DNA of 64,000 nucleotides from Bursaphelenchus xylophilus (lineage: Eukaryota; Nematoda; Chromadorea; Rhabditida; Aphelenchoididae): contig CAJFCV020000001.1 in assembly GCA_904066235.2 (NCBI GenBank), positions 6,696,001-6,760,000 of the forward strand. Reading direction: 5' to 3'. Of the stretch, positions 45,501-60,500 are shown piece by piece (the stretch's first letter is position 1; each line of letters begins with the position of its first letter). A program made the translations under genes and the position numbers. Under the pieces are notes generated by a model, which saw only the letters and a program-made list of their open reading frames with translations, did not search any database and had not been told where the DNA came from.

Positions 45501-48500
45501 ACCTCGGTTGTTGGATAGTCTTCGTGAGCTGGTGTTCTCTTGAACATGCCAACGATTTTTCCAATGGTATCGGTCTTTTCTTTGGCTGGTTCTGGCACTG
45601 GCTCGGCATGCTTGGGCTCCTCAATGTCACTGCGACCAGAATGGTACACAGAAACGTGGTGTTCGAGAGGCAGGCCATCGACTTCACCTTGACGCCTGGT
45701 TTCATCAACAGGTCCGCTGTAGACCTCGGTTTTAGGATAGTCTTCGTGAGCTGGCGTTCTCTTGAACATGCCAACGATTTTTCCAATGGTATCGGTCTTT
45801 TCTTTGGCTGGTTCTGGCACTGGCTCGGCATGCTTGGGCTCCTCAATGTCACTGCGACCAGAATGGTACACAGAAACGTGGTGTTCGAGAGGCAGGCCAT
45901 CGACTTCACCTTGACGCCTGGTTTCATCAACAGGTCCGCTGTAGACCTCGGTTGTAGGATAGTCTTCGTGAGCTGGCGTTCTCTTGAACATGCCAACGAT
46001 CTTGCCGATCTTGTCGGTCTTTTCTTTGGCTGGTTCTGGCACTGGCTCGGCATGCTTGGGCTCCTCAATGTCACTGCGACCAGAATGGTACACAGAAACG
46101 TGGTGTTCGAGAGGCAGGCCATCGACTTCACCTTGACGCCTGGTTTCATCAACTGGTCCGCTGTAGACCTCGGTTCTTGGATAGTCTTCGTGAGCTGGTG
46201 TTCTCTTGAACATGCCAACGATTTTTCCAATGGTATCGGTCTTTTCTTTGGCTGGCTCTGGCACTGGCTCGGCATGCTTGGGCTCCTCAATGTCACTGCG
46301 ACCAGAATGGTACACAGAGACGTGGTGTTCGAGAGGTAGGCCATCGACTTCACCTTGACGCCTGGTTTCATCAACTGGTCCGCTGTAGACCTCGGTTCTT
46401 GGATAGTCTTCGTGAGCTGGTGTTCTCTTGAACATGCCAACGATCTTGCCGATCTTGTCGGTCTTTTCTTTGGCTGGTTCTGGCACTGGCTCGGCATGCT
46501 TGGGCTCCTCAATGTCACTGCGACCAGAATGGTACACAGAGACGTGGTGTTCGAGAGGTAGGCCATCAACCTCGTCCTGGCGCCTGGTTTCATCAACTGG
46601 TCCGCTGTAGACCTCGGTTGTTGGATAGTCTTCATGAGCTGGTGTTCTCTTGAACATGCCAACGATCTTGCCGATCTTGTCGGTCTTTTCTTTGGCTGGT
46701 TCTGGCACTGGCTCGGCATGCTTGGGCTCCTCAATGTCACTGCGACCAGAATGGTACACAGAAACGTGGTGTTCGAGAGGCAGGCCATCGACTTCATCTT
46801 GACTCCTGGTTTCATCAACAGGTCCGCTGTAGACCTCGGTTGTTGGATAGTCTTCGTGAGCTGGTGTTCTCTTGAACATGCCAACGATCTTGCCGATCTT
46901 GTCGGTCTTTTCTTTGGCTGGTTCTGGCACTGGCTCGGCATGCTTGGGCTCCTCAATGTCACTGCGACCAGAATGGTACACAGAGACGTGGTGTTCGAGA
47001 GGTAGGCCATCAACCTCGTCCTGGCGCCTGGTTTCATCAACTGGTCCGCTGTAGACCTCGGTTGTTGGATAGTCTTCATGAGCTGGTGTTCTCTTGAACA
47101 TGCCAACGATCTTGCCGATCTTGTCGGTCTTTTCTTTGGCTGGTTCTGGCACTGGCTCGGCATGCTTGGGCTCCTCAATGTCACTGCGACCAGAATGGTA
47201 CACAGAAACGTGGTGTTCGAGAGGCAGGCCATCGACTTCATCTTGACTCCTGGTTTCATCAACAGGTCCGCTGTAGACCTCGGTTGTTGGATAGTCTTCG
47301 TGAGCTGGTGTTCTCTTGAACATGCCAACGATCTTGCCGATCTTGTCGGTCTTTTCTTTGGCTGGTTCTGGCACTGGCTCGGCATGCTTGGGCTCCTCAA
47401 TGTCACTGCGACCAGAATGGTACACAGAGACGTGGTGTTCGAGAGGTAGGCCATCAACCTCGTCCTGGCGCCTGGTTTCATCAACTGGTCCGCTGTAGAC
47501 CTCGGTTGTTGGATAGTCTTCATGAGCTGGTGTTCTCTTGAACATGCCAACGATCTTGCCGATCTTGTCGGTCTTTTCTTTGGCTGGTTCTGGCACTGGC
47601 TCGGCATGCTTGGGCTCCTCAATGTCACTGCGACCAGAATGGTACACAGAGACGTGGTGTTCGAGAGGTAGGCCATCAACCTCGTCCTGGCGCCTGGTTT
47701 CATCAACTGGTCCGCTGTAGACCTCGGTTGTTGGATAGTCTTCGTGAGCTGGTGTTCTCTTGAACATGCCAACGATCTTGCCGATCTTGTCGGTCTTTTC
47801 TTTGGCTGGTTCTGGCACTGGCTCGGCATGCTTGGGCTCCTCAATGTCACTGCGACCAGAATGGTACACAGAAACGTGGTGTTCGAGAGGCAGGCCATCG
47901 ACTTCATCTTGACTCCTGGTTTCATCAACAGGTCCGCTGTAGACCTCGGTTGTTGGATAGTCTTCGTGAGCCGGTGTTCTCTTGAACATGCCAACGATTT
48001 TTCCAATGGTATCGGTCTTTTCTTTGGCTGGTTCTGGCACTGGCTCGGCATGCTTGGGCTCCTCAATGTCACTGCGACCAGAATGGTACACAGAAACGTG
48101 GTGTTCGAGAGGCAGGCCATCGACTTCACCTTGGCGCCTGGTTTCATCAACAGGTCCGCTGTAGACCTCGGTTGTAGGATAGTCTTCGTGAGCTGGCGTT
48201 CTCTTGAACATGCCAACGATCTTGCCGATCTTGTCGGTCTTTTCTTTGGCTGGTTCTGGCACTGGCTCGGCATGCTTGGGCTCCTCAATGTCACTGCGAC
48301 CAGAATGGTACACAGAAACGTGGTGTTCGAGAGGCAGGCCATCGACTTCACCTTGACGCCTGGTTTCATCAACTGGTCCGCTGTAGACCTCGGTTCTTGG
48401 ATAGTCTTCGTGAGCTGGTGTTCTCTTGAACATGCCAACGATTTTTCCAATGGTATCGGTCTTTTCTTTGGCTGGCTCTGGCACTGGCTCGGCATGCTTG

Positions 48501-51500
48501 GGCTCCTCAATGTCACTGCGACCAGAATGGTACACAGAGACGTGGTGTTCGAGAGGTAGGCCATCGACTTCACCTTGACGCCTGGTTTCATCAACTGGTC
48601 CGCTGTAGACCTCGGTTCTTGGATAGTCTTCGTGAGCTGGTGTTCTCTTGAACATGCCAACGATCTTGCCGATCTTGTCGGTCTTTTCTTTGGCTGGTTC
48701 TGGCACTGGCTCGGCATGCTTGGGCTCCTCAATGTCACTGCGACCAGAATGGTACACAGAGACGTGGTGTTCGAGAGGTAGGCCATCAACCTCGTCCTGG
48801 CGCCTGGTTTCATCAACTGGTCCGCTGTAGACCTCGGTTGTTGGATAGTCTTCGTGAGCCGGTGTTCTCTTGAACATGCCAACGATTTTTCCAATGGTAT
48901 CGGTCTTTTCTTTGGCTGGTTCTGGCACTGGCTCGGCATGCTTGGGCTCCTCAATGTCACTGCGACCAGAATGGTACACAGAAACGTGGTGTTCGAGAGG
49001 CAGGCCATCGACTTCACCTTGGCGCCTGGTTTCATCAACAGGTCCGCTGTAGACCTCGGTTGTTGGATAGTCTTCGTGAGCTGGTGTTCTCTTGAACATG
49101 CCAACGATTTTTCCAATGGTATCGGTCTTTTCTTTGGCTGGTTCTGGCACTGGCTCGGCATGCTTGGGCTCCTCAATGTCACTGCGACCAGAATGGTACA
49201 CAGAAACGTGGTGTTCGAGAGGCAGGCCATCGACTTCATCTTGACTCCTGGTTTCATCAACAGGTCCGCTGTAGACCTCGGTTGTTGGATAGTCTTCGTG
49301 AGCCGGTGTTCTCTTGAACATGCCAACGATTTTTCCAATGGTATCGGTCTTTTCTTTGGCTGGTTCTGGCACTGGCTCGGCATGCTTGGGCTCCTCAATG
49401 TCACTGCGACCAGAATGGTACACAGAAACGTGGTGTTCGAGAGGCAGGCCATCGACTTCACCTTGGCGCCTGGTTTCATCAACAGGTCCGCTGTAGACCT
49501 CGGTTGTAGGATAGTCTTCGTGAGCTGGCGTTCTCTTGAACATGCCAACGATCTTGCCGATCTTGTCGGTCTTTTCTTTGGCTGGTTCTGGCACTGGCTC
49601 GGCATGCTTGGGCTCCTCAATGTCACTGCGACCAGAATGGTACACAGAAACGTGGTGTTCGAGAGGCAGGCCATCGACTTCACCTTGACGCCTGGTTTCA
49701 TCAACAGGTCCGCTGTAGACCTCGGTTTTAGGATAGTCTTCGTGAGCTGGCGTTCTCTTGAACATGCCAACGATTTTTCCAATGGTATCGGTCTTTTCTT
49801 TGGCTGGTTCTGGCACTGGCTCGGCATGCTTGGGCTCCTCAATGTCACTGCGACCAGAATGGTACACAGAAACGTGGTGTTCGAGAGGCAGGCCATCGAC
49901 TTCACCTTGACGCCTGGTTTCATCAACAGGTCCGCTGTAGACCTCGGTTGTAGGATAGTCTTCGTGAGCTGGCGTTCTCTTGAACATGCCAACGATCTTG
50001 CCGATCTTGTCGGTCTTTTCTTTGGCTGGTTCTGGCACTGGCTCGGCATGCTTGGGCTCCTCAATGTCACTGCGACCAGAATGGTACACAGAAACGTGGT
50101 GTTCGAGAGGCAGGCCATCGACTTCACCTTGACGCCTGGTTTCATCAACTGGTCCGCTGTAGACCTCGGTTCTTGGATAGTCTTCGTGAGCTGGTGTTCT
50201 CTTGAACATGCCAACGATTTTTCCAATGGTATCGGTCTTTTCTTTGGCTGGCTCTGGCACTGGCTCGGCATGCTTGGGCTCCTCAATGTCACTGCGACCA
50301 GAATGGTACACAGAGACGTGGTGTTCGAGAGGTAGGCCATCGACTTCACCTTGACGCCTGGTTTCATCAACTGGTCCGCTGTAGACCTCGGTTCTTGGAT
50401 AGTCTTCGTGAGCTGGTGTTCTCTTGAACATGCCAACGATTTTTCCAATGGTATCGGTCTTTTCTTTGGCTGGCTCTGGCACTGGCTCGGCATGCTTGGG
50501 CTCCTCAATGTCACTGCGACCAGAATGGTACACAGAAACGTGGTGTTCGAGAGGCAGGCCATCGACTTCATCTTGACTCCTGGTTTCATCAACAGGTCCG
50601 CTGTAGACCTCGGTTGTTGGATAGTCTTCGTGAGCTGGTGTTCTCTTGAACATGCCAACGATCTTGCCGATCTTGTCGGTCTTTTCTTTGGCTGGTTCTG
50701 GCACTGGCTCGGCATGCTTGGGCTCCTCAATGTCACTGCGACCAGAATGGTACACAGAGACGTGGTGTTCGAGAGGTAGGCCATCAACCTCGTCCTGGCG
50801 CCTGGTTTCATCAACTGGTCCGCTGTAGACCTCGGTTGTTGGATAGTCTTCATGAGCTGGTGTTCTCTTGAACATGCCAACGATCTTGCCGATCTTGTCG
50901 GTCTTTTCTTTGGCTGGTTCTGGCACTGGCTCGGCATGCTTGGGCTCCTCAATGTCACTGCGACCAGAATGGTACACAGAAACGTGGTGTTCGAGAGGCA
51001 GGCCATCGACTTCATCTTGACTCCTGGTTTCATCAACTGGTCCGCTGTAGACCTCGGTTGTTGGATAGTCTTCATGAGCTGGTGTTCTCTTGAACATGCC
51101 AACGATTTTTCCAATGGTATCGGTCTTTTCTTTGGCTGGCTCTGGCACTGGCTCGGCATGCTTGGGCTCCTCAATGTCACTGCGACCAGAATGGTACACA
51201 GAAACGTGGTGTTCGAGAGGCAGGCCATCGACTTCACCTTGGCGCCTGGTTTCATCAACAGGTCCGCTGTAGACCTCGGTTGTAGGATAGTCTTCGTGAG
51301 CTGGCGTTCTCTTGAACATGCCAACGATCTTGCCGATCTTGTCGGTCTTTTCTTTGGCTGGTTCTGGCACTGGCTCGGCATGCTTGGGCTCCTCAATGTC
51401 ACTGCGACCAGAATGGTACACAGAAACGTGGTGTTCGAGAGGCAGGCCATCGACTTCACCTTGACGCCTGGTTTCATCAACAGGTCCGCTGTAGACCTCG

Positions 51501-54500
51501 GTTTTAGGATAGTCTTCGTGAGCTGGCGTTCTCTTGAACATGCCAACGATTTTTCCAATGGTATCGGTCTTTTCTTTGGCTGGTTCTGGCACTGGCTCGG
51601 CATGCTTGGGCTCCTCAATGTCACTGCGACCAGAATGGTACACAGAAACGTGGTGTTCGAGAGGCAGGCCATCGACTTCACCTTGACGCCTGGTTTCATC
51701 AACAGGTCCGCTGTAGACCTCGGTTGTAGGATAGTCTTCGTGAGCTGGCGTTCTCTTGAACATGCCAACGATCTTGCCGATCTTGTCGGTCTTTTCTTTG
51801 GCTGGTTCTGGCACTGGCTCGGCATGCTTGGGCTCCTCAATGTCACTGCGACCAGAATGGTACACAGAAACGTGGTGTTCGAGAGGCAGGCCATCGACTT
51901 CACCTTGACGCCTGGTTTCATCAACTGGTCCGCTGTAGACCTCGGTTCTTGGATAGTCTTCGTGAGCTGGTGTTCTCTTGAACATGCCAACGATTTTTCC
52001 AATGGTATCGGTCTTTTCTTTGGCTGGTTCTGGCACTGGCTCGGCATGCTTGGGCTCCTCAATGTCACTGCGACCAGAATGGTACACAGAGACGTGGTGT
52101 TCGAGAGGTAGGCCATCGACTTCACCTTGACGCCTGGTTTCATCAACTGGTCCGCTGTAGACCTCGGTTCTTGGATAGTCTTCGTGAGCTGGTGTTCTCT
52201 TGAACATGCCAACGATTTTTCCAATGGTATCGGTCTTTTCTTTGGCTGGTTCTGGCACTGGCTCGGCATGCTTGGGCTCCTCAATGTCACTGCGACCAGA
52301 ATGGTACACAGAAACGTGGTGTTCGAGAGGCAGGCCATCGACTTCACCTTGACGCCTGGTTTCATCAACTGGTCCGCTGTAGACCTCGGTTCTTGGATAG
52401 TCTTCGTGAGCTGGTGTTCTCTTGAACATGCCAACGATTTTTCCAATGGTATCGGTCTTTTCTTTGGCTGGCTCTGGCACTGGCTCGGCATGCTTGGGCT
52501 CCTCAATGTCACTGCGACCAGAATGGTACACAGAGACGTGGTGTTCGAGAGGTAGGCCATCGACTTCACCTTGACGCCTGGTTTCATCAACTGGTCCGCT
52601 GTAGACCTCGGTTCTTGGATAGTCTTCGTGAGCTGGTGTTCTCTTGAACATGCCAACGATCTTGCCGATCTTGTCGGTCTTTTCTTTGGCTGGTTCTGGC
52701 ACTGGCTCGGCATGCTTGGGCTCCTCAATGTCACTGCGACCAGAATGGTACACAGAGACGTGGTGTTCGAGAGGTAGGCCATCAACCTCGTCCTGGCGCC
52801 TGGTTTCATCAACTGGTCCGCTGTAGACCTCGGTTGTTGGATAGTCTTCGTGAGCCGGTGTTCTCTTGAACATGCCAACGATTTTTCCAATGGTATCGGT
52901 CTTTTCTTTGGCTGGTTCTGGCACTGGCTCGGCATGCTTGGGCTCCTCAATGTCACTGCGACCAGAATGGTACACAGAAACGTGGTGTTCGAGAGGCAGG
53001 CCATCGACTTCACCTTGGCGCCTGGTTTCATCAACAGGTCCGCTGTAGACCTCGGTTGTTGGATAGTCTTCGTGAGCTGGTGTTCTCTTGAACATGCCAA
53101 CGATTTTTCCAATGGTATCGGTCTTTTCTTTGGCTGGTTCTGGCACTGGCTCGGCATGCTTGGGCTCCTCAATGTCACTGCGACCAGAATGGTACACAGA
53201 AACGTGGTGTTCGAGAGGCAGGCCATCGACTTCATCTTGACTCCTGGTTTCATCAACAGGTCCGCTGTAGACCTCGGTTGTTGGATAGTCTTCGTGAGCC
53301 GGTGTTCTCTTGAACATGCCAACGATTTTTCCAATGGTATCGGTCTTTTCTTTGGCTGGTTCTGGCACTGGCTCGGCATGCTTGGGCTCCTCAATGTCAC
53401 TGCGACCAGAATGGTACACAGAAACGTGGTGTTCGAGAGGCAGGCCATCGACTTCACCTTGGCGCCTGGTTTCATCAACAGGTCCGCTGTAGACCTCGGT
53501 TGTAGGATAGTCTTCGTGAGCTGGCGTTCTCTTGAAGATGCCAACGATCTTGCCGATCTTGTCGGTCTTTTCTTTGGCTGGTTCTGGCACTGGCTCGGCA
53601 TGCTTGGGCTCCTCAATGTCACTGCGACCAGAATGGTACACAGAAACGTGGTGTTCGAGAGGCAGGCCATCGACTTCACCTTGACGCCTGGTTTCATCAA
53701 CAGGTCCGCTGTAGACCTCGGTTTTAGGATAGTCTTCGTGAGCTGGCGTTCTCTTGAACATGCCAACGATTTTTCCAATGGTATCGGTCTTTTCTTTGGC
53801 TGGTTCTGGCACTGGCTCGGCATGCTTGGGCTCCTCAATGTCACTGCGACCAGAATGGTACACAGAAACGTGGTGTTCGAGAGGCAGGCCATCGACTTCA
53901 CCTTGACGCCTGGTTTCATCAACAGGTCCGCTGTAGACCTCGGTTGTAGGATAGTCTTCGTGAGCTGGCGTTCTCTTGAACATGCCAACGATCTTGCCGA
54001 TCTTGTCGGTCTTTTCTTTGGCTGGTTCTGGCACTGGCTCGGCATGCTTGGGCTCCTCAATGTCACTGCGACCAGAATGGTACACAGAGACGTGGTGTTC
54101 GAGAGGTAGGCCATCAACCTCGTCCTGGCGCCTGGTTTCATCAACAGGTCCGCTGTAGACCTCGGTTGTTGGATAGTCTTCATGAGCTGGTGTTCTCTTG
54201 AACATGCCAACGATCTTGCCGATCTTGTCGGTCTTTTCTTTGGCTGGTTCTGGCACTGGCTCGGCATGCTTGGGCTCCTCAATGTCACTGCGACCAGAAT
54301 GGTACACAGAAACGTGGTGTTCGAGAGGCAGGCCATCGACTTCACCTTGACGCCTGGTTTCATCAACAGGTCCGCTGTAGACCTCGGTTGTTGGATAGTC
54401 TTCGTGAGCTGGTGTTCTCTTGAACATGCCAACGATTTTTCCAATGGTATCGGTCTTTTCTTTGGCTGGCTCTGGCACTGGCTCGGCATGCTTGGGCTCC

Positions 54501-57500
54501 TCAATGTCACTGCGACCAGAATGGTACACAGAAACGTGGTGTTCGAGAGGCAGGCCATCGACTTCACCTTGACGCCTGGTTTCATCAACTGGTCCGCTGT
54601 AGACCTCGGTTGTTGGATAGTCTTCATGAGCTGGTGTTCTCTTGAACATGCCAACGATCTTGCCGATCTTGTCGGTCTTTTCTTTGGCTGGTTCTGGCAC
54701 TGGCTCGGCATGCTTGGGCTCCTCAATGTCACTGCGACCAGAATGGTACACAGAAACGTGGTGTTCGAGAGGCAGGCCATCGACTTCACCTTGGCGCCTG
54801 GTTTCATCAACAGGTCCGCTGTAGACCTCGGTTGTAGGATAGTCTTCGTGAGCTGGCGTTCTCTTGAACATGCCAACGATCTTGCCGATCTTGTCGGTCT
54901 TTTCTTTGGCTGGTTCTGGCACTGGCTCGGCATGCTTGGGCTCCTCAATGTCACTGCGACCAGAATGGTACACAGAAACGTGGTGTTCGAGAGGCAGGCC
55001 ATCGACTTCACCTTGACGCCTGGTTTCATCAACAGGTCCGCTGTAGACCTCGGTTTTAGGATAGTCTTCGTGAGCTGGTGTTCTCTTGAACATGCCAACG
55101 ATTTTTCCAATGGTATCGGTCTTTTCTTTGGCTGGTTCTGGCACTGGCTCGGCATGCTTGGGCTCCTCAATGTCACTGCGACCAGAATGGTACACAGAAA
55201 CGTGGTGTTCGAGAGGCAGGCCATCGACTTCACCTTGACGCCTGGTTTCATCAACAGGTCCGCTGTAGACCTCGGTTGTAGGATAGTCTTCGTGAGCTGG
55301 CGTTCTCTTGAACATGCCAACGATCTTGCCGATCTTGTCGGTCTTTTCTTTGGCTGGTTCTGGCACTGGCTCGGCATGCTTGGGCTCCTCAATGTCACTG
55401 CGACCAGAATGGTACACAGAGACGTGGTGTTCGAGAGGTAGGCCATCGACTTCACCTTGACGCCTGGTTTCATCAACTGGTCCGCTGTAGACCTCGGTTC
55501 TTGGATAGTCTTCGTGAGCTGGTGTTCTCTTGAACATGCCAACGATCTTGCCGATCTTGTCGGTCTTTTCTTTGGCTGGTTCTGGCACTGGCTCGGCATG
55601 CTTGGGCTCCTCAATGTCACTGCGACCAGAATGGTACACAGAAACGTGGTGTTCGAGAGGCAGGCCATCGACTTCATCTTGACGCCTGGTTTCATCAACA
55701 GGTCCGCTGTAGACCTCGGTTGTTGGATAGTCTTCGTGAGCCGGTGTTCTCTTGAACATGCCAACGATTTTTCCAATGGTATCGGTCTTTTCTTTGGCTG
55801 GTTCTGGCACTGGCTCGGCATGCTTGGGCTCCTCAATGTCACTGCGACCAGAATGGTACACAGAAACGTGGTGTTCGAGAGGCAGGCCATCGACTTCACC
55901 TTGGCGCCTGGTTTCATCAACAGGTCCGCTGTAGACCTCGGTTGTAGGATAGTCTTCGTGAGCTGGCGTTCTCTTGAACATGCCAACGATCTTGCCGATC
56001 TTGTCGGTCTTTTCTTTGGCTGGTTCTGGCACTGGCTCGGCATGCTTGGGCTCCTCAATGTCACTGCGACCAGAATGGTACACAGAGACGTGGTGTTCGA
56101 GAGGTAGGCCATCGACTTCACCTTGACGCCTGGTTTCATCAACTGGTCCGCTGTAGACCTCGGTTCTTGGATAGTCTTCGTGAGCTGGTGTTCTCTTGAA
56201 CATGCCAACGATCTTGCCGATCTTGTCGGTCTTTTCTTTGGCTGGTTCTGGCACTGGCTCGGCATGCTTGGGCTCCTCAATGTCACTGCGACCAGAATGG
56301 TACACAGAAACGTGGTGTTCGAGAGGCAGGCCATCGACTTCACCTTGACGCCTGGTTTCATCAACAGGTCCGCTGTAGACCTCGGTTGTAGGATAGTCTT
56401 CGTGAGCTGGCGTTCTCTTGAACATGCCAACGATTTTTCCAATGGTATCGGTCTTTTCTTTGGCTGGCTCTGGCACTGGCTCGGCATGCTTGGGCTCCTC
56501 AATGTCACTGCGACCAGAATGGTACACAGAGACGTGGTGTTCGAGAGGTAGGCCATCGACTTCACCTTGACGCCTGGTTTCATCAACTGGTCCGCTGTAG
56601 ACCTCGGTTCTTGGATAGTCTTCGTGAGCTGGTGTTCTCTTGAACATGCCAACGATCTTGCCGATCTTGTCGGTCTTTTCTTTGGCTGGTTCTGGCACTG
56701 GCTCGGCATGCTTGGGCTCCTCAATGTCACTGCGACCAGAATGGTACACAGAAACGTGGTGTTCGAGAGGCAGGCCATCGACTTCACCTTGACGCCTGGT
56801 TTCATCAACAGGTCCGCTGTAGACCTCGGTTGTAGGATAGTCTTCGTGAGCTGGCGTTCTCTTGAACATGCCAACGATTTTTCCAATGGTATCGGTCTTT
56901 TCTTTGGCTGGCTCTGGCACTGGCTCGGCATGCTTGGGCTCCTCAATGTCACTGCGACCAGAATGGTACACAGAGACGTGGTGTTCGAGAGGTAGGCCAT
57001 CAACTTCGTCCTGGCGCCTAGTTTCAACAACTGGTCCGCTGTAGACCTCGGTTGTTGGATAGTCTTCGTGAGCTGGTGTTCTCTTGAACATGCCAACGAT
57101 CTTGCCGATCTTGTCGGTCTTTTCTTTGGCTGGTTCTGGCACTGGCTCGGCATGCTTGGGCTCCTCAATGTCACTGCGACCAGAATGGTACACAGAAACG
57201 TGGTGTTCGAGAGGCGGGCCATCGACTTCACCTTGACGCCTGGTTTCATCAACAGGTCCGCTGTAGACCTCGGTTGTAGGATAGTCTTCGTGAGCTGGCG
57301 TTCTCTTGAACATGCCAACGATTTTTCCAATGGTATCGGTCTTTTCTTTGGCTGGCTCTGGCACTGGCTCGGTATGCTTGGGCTCCTCAATGTCACTGCG
57401 ACCAGAATGGTACACAGAAACGTGGTGTTCGAGAGGCAGGCCATCGACTTCATCTTGACGCCTGGTTTCATCAACAGGTCCGCTGTAGACCTCGGTTGTT

Positions 57501-60500
57501 GGATAGTCTTCGTGAGCTGGCGTTCTCTTGAACATGCCAACGATTTTTCCAATGGTATCGGTCTTTTCTTTGGCTGGTTCTGGCACTGGCTCGGCATGCT
57601 TGGGCTCCTCAATGTCACTGCGACCAGAATGGTACACAGAAACGTGGTGTTCGAGAGGCAGGCCATCGACTTCACCTTGACGCCTGGTTTCATCAACAGG
57701 TCCGCTGTAGACCTCGGTTGTAGGATAGTCTTCGTGAGCTGGCGTTCTCTTGAACATGCCAACGATTTTTCCAATGGTATCGGTCTTTTCTTTGGCTGGC
57801 TCTGGCACTGGCTCGGTATGCTTGGGCTCCTCAATGTCACTGCGACCAGAATGGTACACAGAAACGTGGTGTTCGAGAGGCAGGCCATCGACTTCATCTT
57901 GACGCCTGGTTTCATCAACAGGTCCGCTGTAGACCTCGGTTGTTGGATAGTCTTCGTGAGCCGGTGTTCTCTTGAACATGCCAACGATTTTTCCAATGGT
58001 ATCGGTCTTTTCTTTGGCTGGTTCTGGCACTGGCTCGGCATGCTTGGGCTCCTCAATGTCACTGCGACCAGAATGGTACACAGAAACGTGGTGTTCGAGA
58101 GGCAGGCCATCGACTTCACCTTGGCGCCTGGTTTCATCAACAGGTCCGCTGTAGACCTCGGTTGTAGGATAGTCTTCGTGAGCTGGCGTTCTCTTGAACA
58201 TGCCAACGATTTTTCCAATGGTATCGGTCTTTTCTTTGGCTGGTTCTGGCACTGGCTCGGCATGCTTGGGCTCCTCAATGTCACTGCGACCAGAATGGTA
58301 CACAGAGACGTGGTGTTCGAGAGGTAGGCCATCAACTTCGTCCTGGCGCCTGGTTTCAACAACTGGTCCGCTGTAGACCTCGGTTGTTGGATAGTCTTCG
58401 TGAGCTGGTGTTCTCTTGAACATGCCAACGATCTTGCCGATCTTGTCGGTCTTTTCTTTGGCTGGTTCTGGCACTGGCTCGGCATGCTTGGGCTCCTCAA
58501 TGTCACTGCGACCAGAATGGTACACAGAGACGTGGTGTTCGAGAGGTAGGCCATCGACTTCACCTTGACGCCTGGTTTCATCAACAGGTCCGCTGTAGAC
58601 CTCGGTTGTAGGATAGTCTTCGTGAGCTGGCGTTCTCTTGAACATGCCAACGATTTTTCCAATGGTATCGGTCTTTTCTTTGGCTGGCTCTGGCACTGGC
58701 TCGGCATGCTTGGGCTCCTCAATGTCACTGCGACCAGAATGGTACACAGAGACGTGGTGTTCGAGAGGTAGGCCATCAACTTCGTCCTGGCGCCTGGTTT
58801 CATCAACTGGTCCGCTGTAGACCTCGGTTGTTGGATAGTCTTCGTGAGCTGGTGTTCTCTTGAACATGCCAACGATCTTGCCGATCTTGTCGGTCTTTTC
58901 TTTGGCTGGTTCTGGCACTGGCTCGGCATGCTTGGGCTCCTCAATGTCACTGCGACCAGAATGGTACACAGAAACGTGGTGTTCGAGAGGCAGGCCATCG
59001 ACTTCACCTTGACGCCTGGTTTCATCAACAGGTCCGCTGTAGACCTCGGTTGTAGGGTAGTCTTCGTGAGCTGGCGTTCTCTTGAACATGCCAACGATTA
59101 TTCCAATGGTATCGGTCTTTTCTTTGGCTGGCTCTGGCACTGGCTCGGCATGCTTGGGCTCCTCAATGTCACTGCGACCAGAATGGTACACAGAGACGTG
59201 GTGTTCGAGAGGTAGGCCATCAACTTCGTCCTGGCGCCTGGTTTCAACAACTGGTCCGCTGTAGACCTCGGTTGTTGGATAGTCTTCGTGAGCTGGTGTT
59301 CTCTTGAACATGCCAACGATCTTGCCGATCTTGTCGGTCTTTTCTTTGGCTGGTTCTGGCACTGGCTCGGCATGCTTGGGCTCCTCAATGTCACTGCGAC
59401 CAGAATGGTACACAGAGACGTGGTGTTCGAGAGGTAGGCCATCGACTTCACCTTGACGCCTGGTTTCATCAACAGGTCCGCTGTAGACCTCGGTTGTAGG
59501 ATAGTCTTCGTGAGCTGGCGTTCTCTTGAACATGCCAACGATTTTTCCAATGGTATCGGTCTTTTCTTTGGCTGGCTCTGGCACTGGCTCGGCATGCTTG
59601 GGCTCCTCAATGTCACTGCGACCAGAATGGTACACAGAGACGTGGTGTTCGAGAGGTAGGCCATCAACTTCGTCCTGGCGCCTGGTTTCATCAACTGGTC
59701 CGCTGTAGACCTCGGTTGTTGGATAGTCTTCGTGAGCTGGTGTTCTCTTGAACATGCCAACGATCTTGCCGATCTTGTCGGTCTTTTCTTTGGCTGGTTC
59801 TGGCACTGGCTCGGCATGCTTGGGCTCCTCAATGTCACTGCGACCAGAATGGTACACAGAAACGTGGTGTTCGAGAGGCAGGCCATCGACTTCACCTTGA
59901 CGCCTGGTTTCATCAACAGGTCCGCTGTAGACCTCGGTTGTAGGGTAGTCTTCGTGAGCTGGCGTTCTCTTGAACATGCCAACGATTATTCCAATGGTAT
60001 CGGTCTTTTCTTTGGCTGGCTCTGGCACTGGCTCGGCATGCTTGGGCTCCTCAATGTCACTGCGACCAGAATGGTACACAGAGACGTGGTGTTCGAGAGG
60101 TAGGCCATCAACTTCGTCCTGGCGCCTGGTTTCATCAACTGGTCCGCTGTAGACCTCGGTTGTTGGATAGTCTTCGTGAGCTGGTGTTCTCTTGAACATG
60201 CCAACGATCTTGCCGATCTTGTCGGTCTTTTCTTTGGCTGGTTCTGGCACTGGCTCGGCATGCTTGGGCTCCTCAATGTCACTGCGACCAGAATGGTACA
60301 CAGAGACGTGGTGTTCGAGAGGTAGGCCATCAACTTCGTCCTGGCGCCTGGTTTCATCAACTGGTCCGCTGTAGACCTCGGTTGTAGGATAGTCTTCGTG
60401 AGCTGGCGTTCTCTTGAACATGCCAACGATTTTTCCAATGGCATTGGTCTTTTCTATGGCTGGCTCTGGCACTGGCTCGGCATGCTTGGGCTCCTCAATG

